A stretch of DNA of 64,000 bases from Antennarius striatus (GCF_040054535.1 NC_090796.1:13729501-13793500); one strand, 5' to 3'; positions 1 to 17,187 are shown, numbered from the stretch's first letter. The notes: generated by a model from the sequence alone, not told the origin. Program-made: numbers and translations.

Positions 1-1085
1 TGAAACCCTTCTGACTCTACAAGTGAGAAACTTATTCCTCTCTCTATTCATGACTGAATCAGAGTATACAGATTGCCAAACTAAACACAATAGTGCATGA
101 CTTTTCCACTAATAAATATAATGTCTGTCTCTTCTTACAGACACAGCCATCTGTAGTTAGTTTAATTAATTTATAACTATGTCAGTCGCTGTTTTGTGTC
201 ATATTTTTTATTTGGGAGATCATCTTCGCAAATGTCAGGGTCAAACTTCTGTTTATCATTGGAAAATGTATATGTTTTTCAGACAAAAGATTGATAGAAG
301 TTAGCCAATAAAATATCAAGTCTATTGGTCGAATCTGAAGCTACAACAAATATTTTTAGACGTAAATTGTGCCCTTTTTAAGTATTCAGATATGAGACAA
401 ACACAAGAATCCCGAATAGTTCAAGTTCAAAGTTCAAGAAAAAACAACAAAACACCAAATTATCAGTATGTGCCCCAAAAAAAACATTCAAATGATGCCC
501 GCACTCCTCGACAAGCTTAAGTGATGACGATACAGTGTGATTAACACTTCATGGAGCTGCTATCAGGTGGCTTTTCCTTAACAGCCACCTCAGCTCTGCT
601 CCCTCAGCTGTCTGTGTTTGTTCCCTCAGCAGCAGCATGCCTGCTCCAGCCGGATCTTAGTTCATGCTCAAGGTCAAAACCACTGTTTGGTGGCTCGAGT
701 CATTTGATTTAAATAGAACCCTCCCCACCCCCTCCTTTTGAGTGTGTGAGTACACCATTTGCTGTGAAATCAGCACAAATGGTGCATATATTCACATAAG
801 TCTTGAAAGTAAGGGGGAGGAGTGTCAGATTTTAAAAACCTGCGATAATTTTAGCACCGTTTTTGTCCGCTTTCCATTTCTATGGATGACCTAATAGGAA
901 ATGTATTTGGCTGTGGTCATTTAATATGATGCAGAAATCGTGGCTGAGCTCTATTATTTATGTCACGGGTGTTTTTATGTTTTATATTCAACTGACACGT
1001 CACAAACACAAATTCACACACAGGAAACTTAAGGTACCTGTTGCTGTGTGGCTCAAGGAAATTCAAATCCAAAATAGAAATAAAA

Positions 1086-1464
1086 TGAAAGAAAATGAGG
1101 TGGCGCAGTGGTTAGCGCTGCCGCCTCACAACACGGCGGACCCGGGTTCGAGTCCCGCTCTGTGCGGAGTTCGCATACTCTCCCCGTGTCTGTGTGGGTT
1201 CTCTCCGGGTTCTCCGGCTTCCTCCCACCTCCAAAAGCATGCGATTCAAGTTGATTGGCCGTTCCAAATTGGCCGTAGGAATGAGTGTGTGTGTGTGCAT
1301 GGTTGTATGTCTTTGTGTGTGGCTCCGCGGTGCACTGGCGTCGTGCCCGGAGTGTCCCCCACCTCACGCCCTATGCCGCCGAGATAGGCTCTGGCTCCCC
1401 GTGACCCTCTGCGGCGGATGTAGCGGTGGTAATCTGAAGATGACTGACTGACTGAAAGAAAATG
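1086..1464 (+). mobile_element. tRNA-derived SINE with intact target-site duplication
   Basis: The 5' head looks like a tRNA: an A-box-like TGGCGCAGTGG at 1101-1111 and a perfect B box GGTTCGAGTCC at 1145-1155. The body has the usual teleost SINE wording (a CCCCGTGTCTG block, a TTGATTGG block, a GATAGGCTCTGG block). The 3' end is a short GACT repeat. The element is bounded by a perfect 12-bp direct repeat TGAAAGAAAATG at 1086-1097 and 1453-1464, which I read as the target-site duplication. The insertion lies in an scn4a intron, in the opposite orientation to the gene. The open frames across it are spurious. Confidence 0.85.
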
Positions 1465-1520
1465 GTCATATTCTGTCTTGTGTGTTTAGATATCATTATA
1501 ACGCCTCAGAGACTTGTAAC

Positions 1521-1532
1521 GCCCCCTAGTGG
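1521..1532 (-). promoter_or_regulatory. CTCF-like core motif
   Basis: GCCCCCTAGTGG on the plus strand reads CCACTAGGGGGC on the minus strand, matching the well-known CTCF core. Binding is not demonstrated by sequence. See the finding on recurring copies. Confidence 0.35.
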
Positions 1533-1965
1533 TTAATATGTTCTCCCTCAGCTGTGTCTGTCTGTCCATCTCCCAAAGGGGTTAACAATAGACCACTCAG
1601 ACATGCAGGCCGCAGAATTACCGGCATTATGAAAAGATAACTGCTAGATTCACACAGATTTTCAAGGCGGTCTGTCACCTTTACAGCTTCTCAGTAGTGA
1701 CAGTTGCTCAGATGCTTGAAAATTGCATAAGTAGCTGAGCAGTTGCATCTGGCACCCCAGGAATGACCGCCTTCTAAAGATTTACAGCATGCTGATATAA
1801 GCAATGTCTCTAATGTGACACACCGACACCGCAAAAATCATCACATCTATTTACCCTCAGGGTGAACTGAGAGAATTATTTTTATCTGAGTTAAATGGAG
1901 CTTGGTAAAGTAACACCATTTTCACTGTTTCTTTACATGTATTAACATTTCTAGGGTTAAGGTTA

Positions 1966-6490
<4,525 letters not shown>

Positions 6491-6664
6491 CTTAGCATCG
6501 CGAAGGGATGCCGCCACACCGGGGTTTCCCTAGAAGGTGCTAGGAAGAGAAGAATTCATATCAAAGGACAGAAGACATTTTGAACAGGGTTTGTCTTGAG
6601 AATGCAGCAAAATAATGAATGACCAGAAATCACCTCAAATAATTTGAATATCCATTTAAATTTT

Positions 6665-6790
6665 GTGGCCTCGCATATCGCTGGCGAAGCATCTAGGGTG
6701 TACCCTGTCTCGCACTAGTAGCAAGCTGGGATAGGTTCCAACAACACTTGTGACCCGCAAGGTTGTAAAGCGGCCGAAGATGCGACAGTT
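6665..6790 (+). mobile_element. Decayed 3' fragment of the tRNA-derived SINE family
   Basis: The blocks GGTGTACCCTGTCTCGC, AGCTGGGATAGGTTCCA and GGTTGTAAAGCGG match, in order, the 3' half of the widespread teleost SINE whose full copy sits at 1086-1464. The tRNA head is missing, and substitutions show it is old. Confidence 0.65.
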
Positions 6791-9283
6791 ATGGTGATCT
6801 TGTCTTCAAGACGATGATAGATTAAAATTCTGATTTGTTTTTAAAGACACAGAAAGACGGAGGGCACAGAACTGTGCAGGACCAGATAAATGGACAGTTC
6901 CAGGTATTTTTTTGGGAAAAGAATATTGTTTACAACTGCATCTCCACAGTGTTGATACTGATCATTGGTTTCAGTGTCATTGATTCAGGTCCAAACTCAC
7001 CACCGCCTTTTTCCTGCCCTACATCTACGACCCCGAACCCCGTCACGACAACAGGGGCTCTTACTCTGGACGAGAGCTTGGACTTTTCCACCATTCTAAA
7101 GAGACCAAGACATTACTTGTCTACATCAGATTACTTATTAGTTTAGCAGATGCTCACATCGGGTCCAAGTGGCGTTTGCTTACATCCTTTAATGTGTTTA
7201 GCAACCAGTCTGGTTTCATCTAGAACAGCTAAGGTTAGGCTCCTGCTATCGTGGACAAATTGCTGTATATTTAACATTCATAGAGAATCTACCAGCACAA
7301 GCTTTGAAATGGTTAAAACCTTTCACACACCACATATGTGCAAAGATTCAGTAAAATCTAAAAGAAAACAGGATGTGTATTTGACAGAGAAAAGCAACAG
7401 CAACATGCATTTTACACAAGTTTGCATTGAATTAATCATAAATTAGCTCTGATACATGTATGAAAATATATTTAGGATGACGGCAAACAGGACTAGAAGT
7501 GGTCTTAACAATAAATGCATTCATGCAAAATTGTCTCCGATGCACACATTTGCAGCAAAACGCAGATCTCTAAAAGGTAGAGAAATTCTATATGCAACAA
7601 AATCCCTGTCCCCGTGTGGCATTGCCATCTTCAGTGACATCTATACACACACACACACACACAATGAAAGCAGGTAGCAGGTCTGTGTCAAGAATCATCC
7701 AAAAGCTATACAGTAAGAGAAGAGGTTTGCTGTGTGAGATCCACACATCAACACAATGCAAACCCCCTCAAAACACCTCTTTCTAACAGAAAACGATGCG
7801 TTCACACACATGTAGAGGAGATGCACACATTCGCACAGATACGGTGGCTTCCCAGCTGCTACAGGCAATCAAGATGGAGCGTCGTGTTACCGAGGCCCGA
7901 TGACTCTGCTCATTCCTTCCCGGCTCAGCCGCCGCTCTGCGCCTCACATCCCTCCGATAAACACGACAGCGAGCCAACTTATCTTACCAGGCCCACTCCT
8001 CTCTCCACTACCTTCTATTTTACATGAGGCCCTGAACATGCTAAGCTTCTGACTCTGCACACCCTTACTTGCACTTGACGACACCCTAAAACCCCCCCAT
8101 TGATCCATGACACCACGAAGCTAAGAATCTTTCTTTCATGCAACACTTGGATCATTCTGTATCAACACTGAAAAATAAAGGGCAACACTTCTTTTCTTCT
8201 GAACTGGTCAGCATTTCCTCTAAGGCATTCTGATTTCTTACCAACATCAACAGTTTCTCAGTGTCATTCGGTCACAAGGCCACTCGCCTCACACCTTCTC
8301 CCCTCACACTACCTTCCGATCCCTAGTTTCCTGCCCTCACCAACCCGTTTCAAAACCCCGATTCTCGAAGCCGAGGGCCCCGCTGCTCTCCACCATGTGC
8401 CAGCCTTAAAATACACATCCTGAGAATGGATGTGTTTCTCTGAGGCTTATGGCGAACATTTCCTGATTACATTACATCACACCGTGACTGCTGAAGCCAT
8501 CAAAGTCTTCTCAAAGTGGACGGTGCCATGTCTCCCATGTCAGCAAGGGAAATGTTTTGTAGCCACGGTTTCAGTGTCTGCACAAAGTTGCCAAGAGTAC
8601 AGATTAGAGTACAATATTCAGTATCAGTCAAAATAGATTTTGCATATTACACTTAAACACATTTTAAAACATATCTAGAATATAAGGAATAAATAGAAAA
8701 CAGTAGTCACAGCCTAAATTATTAAAGATGTAAAATAATTTCAATAATTTCAATTTAATGTGAATATCATTAAACACACTGTCAAAATGTACCTTAACTA
8801 TCATGAGTAAAAGTGTCTCCTGTAACTAATAGGCTGTTATGTAACATTATGAGGCTGATAATACTGGTGCTTCAGTGTATAATTAGCAATCAGGCAGTTT
8901 TGTCTAGAGGTTTCCAACATGATTAGGGGCCCTCCAGGGGTCCCAAGATAAACCTGACTGGTCAGTAGGTGAATCACGGAAGAGGGAAGAAGAACGAGTT
9001 TGCATTCTTTATTTTTATATAATACTTCCTTCTTTCTTTGGAATATTGGAAAACTTCATCTCAGCAGACATTGCACAATTATCTGAATTTAAAAGTTAAT
9101 AAATTGTGGTTATCACTGGTTTAAAATGAAATTTGTGTTGCTTTTTAAAAGCACACTATGTGCTTTAATGCAAAATGTTAATCTGTAAACTAACAAACAT
9201 GCTGTATATAAATGTTGTGCGGTAGAGAACAAAAATAAATGGGCTAAAACGTAAAACTTTAGATCAACTTTAATCACTTAAAA

Positions 9284-9500
9284 CTTCTTCTTTTCCTTTC
9301 GGCTTTTCCCTTCAGGGGTCGCCACAGAGAATCAATTGCCTCCATCTAACCCTGTTTTCTGCATCCTCTTTTCTCACACAAACTACCTTCATGTCATCCA
9401 TAAACCTCCTCTTTGGTCTTCCTCTAGGCCTCAGCATCCTCAGCAAAACTCAGCATCCTTCTACCAATATATTCACTATCTCTCATTACATGTTACTTTA
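9284..9500 (+). repeat. Teleost interspersed repeat fragment
   Basis: The stretch beginning CTTTCGGCTTTTCCCTTCAG, followed by GGGTCGCCACAG and later CTTCATGTCATCC and AACCTCCTCTTTGGTCTTCC, is wording I recognise from a very common percomorph interspersed repeat, probably a retroelement end. The class was not confirmed. The open frame at 9336-9557 is a by-product. Confidence 0.6.
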
Positions 9501-12017
9501 CTGGTTTTATGTAAAAGGTTCAATTTAATCCCCTTTTTCTCTCATTTATGTCAATGAGAAGAAATTTAAAAATTACTCTGATTAAAATGTATTTAATCAA
9601 ACATAAAATGAACTTCAGTTATAGTAGACATGAATATTTATTTATTCATTCAAGTGTTTATAATTCAAATATGACATCAAAATAATAGGTTTAAAATACA
9701 GTTTTATTGCTGCTGTAGTTAATCAGTCTCTAGAATCATAACTGTCCCTGATGGGTCGAGGCTCTCGGATCTCATTTGGTTCCACCACTAGTTTGATTTT
9801 TAATGTCTGGCGGAAGACAATCATCTCATGACATGGCCACGCTTGTTTCACACACAGGAGGGGGTGATTTCAGAAGCCTTCGCCGACCATATTATATGTA
9901 TCAGCTTGCATGTCACTGAAGGCTATGTGACCTTTGACATTCCACTTGAGGATATAGGCGGAGTAATGAAGATACCTCTTGGTTACAGTAGCCGGCCGCG
10001 GAATGCAAATGCCAATATTCACCTCCGGAAACTAACTCGACTTCAGCCGGGCCGGGAGAGTTCAAACGGGAAGAAAGGGTGTGTCGTGTCCTAAGAAATA
10101 TTTAAGACGTTTTAGTTTACTGGATTTCACATTTGGATCAGTCAGTGATTCTGGCACACGCTGAATCACACACTATTCCAACCAATCAACAGCAGGGAAA
10201 ACAGAACTCTGCACGAATGCACAACAGGATCCAGATGCAGATCAGAATCTGGATCACAATCTGCATCTGGGAGATGAGAATATATATTTGTGTTCATACA
10301 GGTGCAAATTCACTGAAAGCAGGAAAAATAGCTATTAAGGGTGAAAGTTTAGTTGATAACTCAAACTACAGATGATAAATGCATTATTTCAAACGCAAAA
10401 AGAAGAATATGTAGAGGAATTAGGTGGCATCAACTATCTTCTATCTAGTAGACCTACAGCTTTAAACTGAGAATCGAAATCGTAATGCATGAGGTGCTAT
10501 AAGGACAAATGAAAGTGGTCCCGTCTCTTCTTGTTTTCTCACGGGGGTCAAATCTCAAACACTACAGTTTCCTCTCTCCTGGCTCGCTTCAACACCCCCG
10601 TCACCCGCCAGTTGACCCGGTATTTCAAACCCAATGGGAAGCCACATTAAAACAAAACCTCCCCCCCCCACCTGTTGCTACTTCCTGCACCGTGTCATTG
10701 TGTGTCACTACCGGTCATACTGTGGTTCAGCCAGAGTAAAAATGGATGTCAGCCTGACAGGGAAGCATGTTCAGGGCCTCAGTTACCACTCGGGGGTCGA
10801 GCCCCTTCTGATGTCTTTATCAGATGGGTGCACAGCAGACGCAGCTGTGCTGTATATTTATGTGCATTATGCTGCTGCTTAGCAGACAGCTGCAGTCATT
10901 CACGGTATGCATCTGTCGTTGCATACTGAGGAGCTGGAAAGACATAACCCCCACCCCACCCCCTGTCCAGTCAGGACACAGCCGAACAACATCTGCCTGG
11001 CCGACTGCAGCCGAGGGATTGATTAGATAATGACAGAAGCGAGCAAATAAAATAAAAAAAATAAATAAAAACCCTCTTTAACCTCATTTCACCTTTTGAA
11101 TACCCTGGAAAATACAGAGGCCTAGCCAAGCAGTCACATGAGCTGTCTTGGTGAAAGAAACTCAAACCCGACACCTTCTGAGTCCAAGAACATGTGACGT
11201 GAGACACACAAACACACTCAAGTCGAGGAAGACCACTGTAGCTTCCTTGCTAAATTTCTACTGCTGCAGAAATGTGCATTTTTAGAACACGAAGCACAGG
11301 TTTTTGATGCATCACAGAGAAAGCAGCACCAGAGAACAGAAATTAACCATATTTGAGGTTTAAGTTGGAAAATTCAAGCAAAACTTCACCTCATGTTCCC
11401 AATCCATGTTGAGCCCAACTACTGCGGCTCATCTGACGAAGCCCTTCCTGTTACACAATATTTTGAGACTCAATTTTGACAGAATCTAATAAAAATTCAG
11501 CCTCTTTCACCATGTCCAAAGACCTGCTTTGCGTGCATCGAGCCCAGTTGCAGCTGTAGTAAAACCTTTGATATGGGAAACTTGGATTCACAGCATGGAA
11601 ATGCTGGAGTATTCATCCACAGCATCATAATATCACCTCCATCTGACTAACCATGAAGACATGAGCTAAGAATAAATCTTTGCCGGCATGAGAAGAGGCA
11701 TTATGAGGATTCAGAAGGTGGCCAAACTGGATATTGCCATAACATAACAGGAGGGAAATATTCACCAGATTATTGAAGAAGGGCCCTTTTATGTGATGCT
11801 CCTGTGCAGTTTTCCTCCTCATATTATTGTAGCAGTAACTTAGTCGTAGCCTTTGCCACACAAACACTAGGTTTGCTCACACATTTAAAAATAAAACTAA
11901 GAAGACATAGTTGAAATTACCATTTCCAAATCTGGCCCATAATTACGTTATTATAAGATAATATTGCTATTACTAAAAAAAAAAAAAACTTTAGGCAATG
12001 CAAATATTTCAAATAAC

Positions 12018-12029
12018 AAGAAAAAAAAT

Positions 12030-12096
<67 letters not shown>

Positions 12097-12103
12097 TTTT
12101 CTT
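12018..12103. repeat. Perfect AT-rich palindrome with (AT)n core
   Basis: The left arm AAG+A8+TT (12018-12030) is the exact inverse of the right arm AA+T8+CTT (12091-12103). The core is about 60 bp of alternating AT with one C. The whole unit could extrude as a cruciform or may be two oppositely oriented poly-A-tailed ends meeting. Confidence 0.85.
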
Positions 12104-12403
12104 AATCATTACTTTAAGAAAACTGATTTCTGATGGAGAGATTTCAGCACAGTCCAGAGTCAGAACTACTTGGACAACAAATCTCAACTCTGATCCTGAT
12201 TAGAAATCAAACTGATGTCAAATCATATCTGAGAAATCAGAGCACAAAGTCAGAAACAGCACCGACGGGGGGGGGGGTGGTAAAAAAAAAACCCGCACCA
12301 AAACGTTGGAACCTGCAAATAAAATCCTGTCAGGACACTTTTTAATATTCTGAGGTTCATGCAGCTTGGCTTCGGGCGCAACAGATCGCGGGTGGATGGT
12401 TAC

Positions 12404-12735
12404 CTTGCACGGTTTAAGAAAATATTCCACAAAATCCACGCAGTTTTAGGGGGAGGGAAAAAAAAAAATCAAGTATCCAGTCAAGCTTTCCACTGAGGAC
12501 GTAATTCTCCCTTCTGGCAGCCGAGCTGGGCTCCGGGACAGCTGTTGCTGACGCGCCCCGCGGTGAAACCGGAGGAGTCGCTCCAGGTAGGATCGGATCG
12601 GACCTTTGACACTTCAGCAACGGAACCGCTTCCCGTTCCCACACAGCTGGTCGCTCCTGCCCGCCTCCCCCCGGATCAACTTTAGGTGTTGGACCTGCGC
12701 TGCGCAAAGGGAAAGTCCAATTCGACATCCAGCGC
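12404..12735. promoter_or_regulatory. GC-rich block, possible promoter and noncoding first exon
   Basis: This is the only GC/CpG-rich block between scn4a and the DPY30-domain gene. On the minus strand it contains a usable donor (GCAAG followed by GTAACC, low edge at about 12404) that could splice to the acceptor upstream of the scn4a start exon. On the plus strand a donor CTCCAG/GTAGGA lies near 12586. I lean towards the scn4a 5'UTR exon, but strand and transcription are unproven. Confidence 0.35.
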
Positions 12736-13964
12736 CGATCTGAGCGCAGATTCCTCTCATCAAGAAGTCCTTATCATTACTTTCTATGTCAGATCAGAGC
12801 TCGAATTGATTTGTTCCTTCATGTCGCCTAATGTCGCTCTTTTTGTAGTTGTTGTTTGATGACTTAAGGTAATGCATTATTAGACTTATGTATGTACTTA
12901 TAACATCATGTATTATCAGTCTGAGGTCACCTGGTGTCAGCTATTCTTTTCTTAAGACTTGGGAAATTACGAGCCTTACCGTGTTTGGTGTTTTCTATTT
13001 AATAAATCTATATAAACAGTTCGTTTTTAAGAATTTCTAAAAAGAACTTGACGTTTAAGCAAAGCTATCTGCGTAATTCACCAGATTTATCAAAACCTGT
13101 CCTAAATTATAAGACCATACAAAAACTGTCGCTTGTCCAACCACTAGAGGGTCGCATCATTATTTTTTATTTTTAATCCTTATCCTGAAACCCGTTTGCC
13201 TTTTTTGTTGTTGTTTTGTTCATTCAGTGTTTTTATTGTTGTTAGAGGTACAGTATTTATTTTTTGGCATTCATTGTCATTGCTGCTGTATTTTGAAATT
13301 CGTGTAGACACAAAATGTCAACTCTTCTGAAAAATTGCTTGTTACGGATAAGAGACTGACAGCCATTCATGGTTTACAATGGCACAGACATGGCAAACTG
13401 CTGAAGGACCAGCATGTCGTTTATAAACAGGAGAAACAACCGACTTCATTATGTTAATAGTTCCTTTATTACTCCTGATCAAATAGCCTCTGTGTATGAA
13501 GTAACTGAACCAGATCAGATCAGTGCAATGATTTGGGTGACTCTCCTTGTTGACTTCAAAGCTATATTTGGCTGAAAGGTGTGTGGCATGATTATACAAG
13601 GAAAGTTATATCTGTGAATATAAATGTTAAGTCTGAGTGTCAAATGTTTCCTGGAAATGAAGCCCGGACAAATTTTTTCCAGCTTGTTCTCTCCCATCTT
13701 TGCAAACTCTAACCCTTTCAGGATACGATGGATATCAAATTATGTTATGCTATAAAATACAGGTAATCCTTAAAATACAAACATTCGACTTATGCTGGAA
13801 GTTTTTTCTTATTCTCCTCAAGCATTAAATTAAAAGGTACAAGAGCTTAAAATAATCTGTATTCAAATCAATCACACAAAATATGAGTGTTGCTTAACAG
13901 TAGATATTGGAACTACAAATCCTAAAGATCGTGTAGTGACTATTTCAAAGAAAGATTCCACTTT

Positions 13965-14015
13965 ATAGATAGATAGATAGATAGATAGATACTTTATTAA
14001 TCCCGGAGGAAATTG
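13965..14015 (-). mobile_element. SINE/LINE 3' terminus with tetranucleotide tail
   Basis: Read on the minus strand this ends GGGATTAATAAAGTATC followed by repeated TATC. This is the common teleost retroelement 3' end, which normally terminates in a short microsatellite. Only the terminus is recognisable here. Confidence 0.6.
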
Positions 14016-14521
14016 CATTACTCACTTAAGGTAGATTAGGAATGTCCATATCCAGTTTCAATCAATAAAAATATCCTGAAAGATGTTTCTCTTTGGGTAA
14101 GGATCTTCCCATTTATTGCAAAAATACATTTGCAGATTAAATTGTCAAAATACAGTAATAACTGGGTTCTATATATGCTGGCTTACCTTGGTTAGGGTAA
14201 GAACTGTGTTCCTTACACCGTCCTGCTCTGATCTGATTCTGACAGCTGACTGCCAAATCTGAAACACCTGTGAAAGGTGCAGCAGCCAATAAGACATGAC
14301 CAAAGAGACACAGAATAGGATTTAAAGATAATAAATACATAAGGCTTACACATTAACTATTAAATGGCTCCTACAGATCTTAAAAAAGTCACTTTACAAA
14401 ATTCCCAAATGTTCAAATTTTAATTAATTTGTGAATATCTGAAAAATTCTGGGTAGTTTTGCCTAAATAGCATTTTAATCATTTATGTTTAGGTTAGGAT
14501 GTATTAATAATGTAAAATGTA

Positions 14522-14528
14522 TTTATTA

Positions 14529-14571
<43 letters not shown>
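14522..14571. repeat. (TTA)n microsatellite
   Basis: About 16 near-perfect TTA/ATT units, directly visible. Confidence 0.95.
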
Positions 14572-14572
<1 letters not shown>

Positions 14573-14856
14573 AAAGCTAGTAGGAACCTTTTTAAAGTGA
14601 ATGAAGAGGAGGGGGAGTATTATGGCGTTACAAGGTTTCCATGGATACACCATCACAACATCCGGAGGCTCTTGAGAGGCTTGTTTCAGCCCAGCTTTAG
14701 CGATAAGAGATGTTAAAAAGAAAAAGGTGTCGTTACATTTTTAAGGTATTCTAAGGTATTATTTCATCAAAACGTTCAACACGCAAGCAAAACGTTAACG
14801 CGCTGTGTTTTCTGTGTTGGTTTATAATGTTGATTTAAGTTGTTCGACGTAGTAAC

Positions 14857-17115
14857 ATGGACTCCGAGTATCTAAAAGGAAACCTGGGGAAATGTCTGGC
14901 GGAGGGACTCGCAGAAGTGGCCGAGCGTCAGCCTGCAGACCCCATCCTGTTTCTCGCTCACTGGCTTTACAAGTGGGATGCGAACCTAAAGGATGCGGAG
15001 GAGGTGAGCTGCCATGTCGTTCTGTAGCCAGCAGGGGGCAGCAGCGTACTGTTAGTGTTATTTTAATGGCGATTCACTCTTAAATCAAGATAGTACTAAT
15101 GACTTTTAAGAGTACTTCGATTAAAAGTAAAGTATTGCTGTTGAATTACATTTTTAATTGCAGAAAAAGACCCATTTGGCGATCCTGGAGCAGGAATGGG
15201 TCAAAGCCAGAGAGGAGGCACAGCGCCAGGAGAAGCTGAGAGAGGAGGAGAGAAAGATCAGTGAGGACCTGGAAGAATGTAGAAAAGTATGTCATGTGTA
15301 AAAGTCCCTGTAAAGCTCTGAGCTACTGAGTTTTAAAATAGACGTAATTCTCCTAAGGGACTGATGTCACTTTCATTTACAGTTTGCAGTTTGTTTCGCT
15401 CCAGTTTACAGAGAGAACGATCCTAGTATCTTCTTTATTTTTAGAAAGCCATTATAAAGACTACAAGCTACATAGGAGTAAAATCAGACACCACTGTTCT
15501 CCAGTCCTGCTGCATTTTTCAAACATATCGTGTGACTTTTTCAGCTTGAGTATGACAAGAGAACAGATCCAGTCATGCCAGCCATGACAGCAACTGCTGA
15601 GGACAACAATCCTGTGATGGCAGAGAAACCAAATTCTCCTGATCCTGAAAACCAGGAGTGTGCAGAAGAACCCCAAACTGAAGCTCCACAGAATGAACCA
15701 GAGGTGATAAAACCAAACCTCAAATGTGTGTGTTTCTGGTGGTGAGGCTTCGGTGTGGTCTGCTTAAGATGATGGTGTGTCTTCCAGGTGAACCTCACAG
15801 ATAACGTAAGCAGTCCAGAGTCTTCTCACACCAAACCCTTGGAGGCCACTGGTTCTTCCGCCTCTGAGGTCCTCAGCACTGAAGTCACAGACGAGTCTGG
15901 AGAAACACCTGCTGAAAATGCTGAACCAGAAGGGAGGAGAGAGGAAACAGAGGAGGCGGGGCCAAGTAGCAGTCAGGTAGAAGAGAAGACGAGCACCAAT
16001 CAGACAGAAGAGATAGAAGCTGGCCGACATGAGGATGAGGTGATGAGATACTGAATACTATGATGTAAAACAAAAAAAAGTCACATGGCTTTAAGAAAAA
16101 CTTGGGTTTATCTGTGATGCAAAAAGTGACAAATTATATCATCTGTTTTATGACTGATGCGCAGCTGGTGGATCACACTGACGCTACTGAATCTGAGCAG
16201 AACGGAGCTTCACACCAGAATCCTGGCAGAGAAGCTGAAGACTCAGACAAAATAGAACAGCCTGATGACAAACACAGTCCTCATTCCCCCGAGCCGCCAC
16301 TCACTGACAAGGTGCTAAAAATACGGGTCATAAGTCACTGATTTAGGTTCAGAACGTAGATTGAAGTCAAATGAAGTTCAGGACAAAGACAAGTTGAATG
16401 CAGTGATTGAATTTGAGGCAAAGGGAACTAAACACAGCATTATCCGAGCAGAGTGCAGAGGTGTTGAATGTTCCTTTCTCTAAACTGCACAGGTGTGAAG
16501 GTCATGATTATTTTACCACTTCTTCGCCAACAGGTGGATGAAGATGAAGCCGGTCATTTGGAGACACCTTCAGCTCAGCAGAGTGAAGATCTCAAACCAG
16601 AGACAACTTCTGCTGAAGAACGGGTGAACGACGTCGAGCAGGAGACACAGAAATCAAGTTCTCCACCTCCACAGGACCAGGAAACGGTAACAGGCTTTGG
16701 AAATGTTCTGTAGCAGAAAACACGAGACCCCAGGATGCTGATGAATTTAGCAATAGAAATGAACGACACATCTTTTTAATGCTGAACCAGAACTATTCTG
16801 ACTTCCTCATCTCAGGAGTCAGACGGACAGGGTACCAGGGATGCCGCTGAGGATCTGGCTCCAGCAGGGAGTGACCTGGTAGTTGAGGAGAAGACTGAGA
16901 CTTCACAAGAGGAACCACAAGGTTCTCCCCCTGATGTGAAAGATATCCAGGAGCAGGTAGATCCTGAAGGCAACATGGCAACAAGTGAAAATGACAACAA
17001 TTACTATACATGTGACCTGTTGAACTGTTAGTGAGGCAACAACTGAAGATTGTCAACTTATAATCTTTGCTTCGCTTTTCAGGATAAAGAAGAAGAAGAG
17101 ACAGAACAGCTGTGA
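14857..17115 (+). CDS. DPY30-domain-containing protein (DYDC1/DYDC2-like)
   Basis: Eight coding exons: 14857-15003, 15164-15286, 15545-15703, 15788-16039, 16165-16311, 16534-16686, 16816-16956, 17083-17115, giving about 384 residues. Residues 1-47 ([20 protein letters not shown], then [13 protein letters not shown]) form a DPY30 dimerisation/docking motif as in mammalian DYDC1 and DYDC2. Residues 50-95 are a charged coiled coil. From about residue 100 the protein is a low-complexity Glu/Ser/Thr/Pro-rich acidic tail, making it about twice the length of the mammalian proteins. Every intron is phase 0, so exons 3-7 could be skipped or duplicated without frameshift. Being next to prxl2a, as in human 10q23, supports the assignment. 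DPY30 motifs bind short amphipathic helices in chromatin or ciliary complexes, and mammalian DYDC1 is linked to sperm acrosome formation. The function here is inferred. Which of the two paralogues it is remains open. Confidence 0.82.
15028..15042 (+). promoter_or_regulatory. CTCF-like motif, intron 1 of the DPY30-domain gene
   Basis: CCAGCAGGGGGCAGC matches the CTCF core closely. An identical 15-mer in the same orientation occurs at 18185-18199, bracketing this gene and the inverted prxl2a exon copy. Confidence 0.45.
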
Positions 17116-17140
17116 TGAAGTCAGATGATGCTGATGAATG

Positions 17141-17146
17141 AATAAA
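17141..17146 (+). terminator. Poly(A) signal of the DPY30-domain gene
   Basis: AATAAA lies 26 bases after the stop codon, followed by a T-rich stretch. This gives a very short 3'UTR. Confidence 0.75.
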
Positions 17147-17187
17147 CTTGATTAAAAGGCCTTATTTTTATTGCCTTTTATTTTATA

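Larger units (their letters stand above)
6518..12400. other. Upstream flank of scn4a without a recognised protein gene
   Basis: On the minus strand a splice acceptor (TTCTAG) just upstream of the scn4a start exon, near 6532, indicates a preceding 5'UTR exon further right. The rest has short unsupported open frames, a SINE fragment (about 6665-6790), a short CA run (about 7645-7662), an interspersed repeat (9284-9500) and an AT palindrome (12018-12103). I find no tRNA or rRNA genes. The frame at 9828-10094 has no recognisable domain or splice context. Confidence 0.6.
12740..14856. other. Intergenic, simple repeats and a retroelement tail
   Basis: Contains a CTCF-like CCACTAGAGGGTCGC at 13141-13155, a GATA array joined to a retroelement 3' end at 13965-14015, and a TTA array at 14522-14571. 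The last 250 bases should include the promoter and 5'UTR of the DPY30-domain gene. I see no clear TATA box. Confidence 0.55.

Noticed and set aside
1101-1160. Possible tRNA gene (A and B boxes)
   Set aside because: No acceptor stem closes, and the sequence continues into a SINE body with target-site duplications.
926-1451. Overlapping open frames of 85-153 codons on both strands
   Set aside because: They run through the SINE body; CpG-rich SINE sequence is often open by chance.
9336-9557. 73-codon open frame
   Set aside because: Inside a common interspersed repeat fragment.
9828-10094. 88-codon open frame with fairly balanced composition
   Set aside because: No recognisable motif, no splice context and no neighbouring exons.
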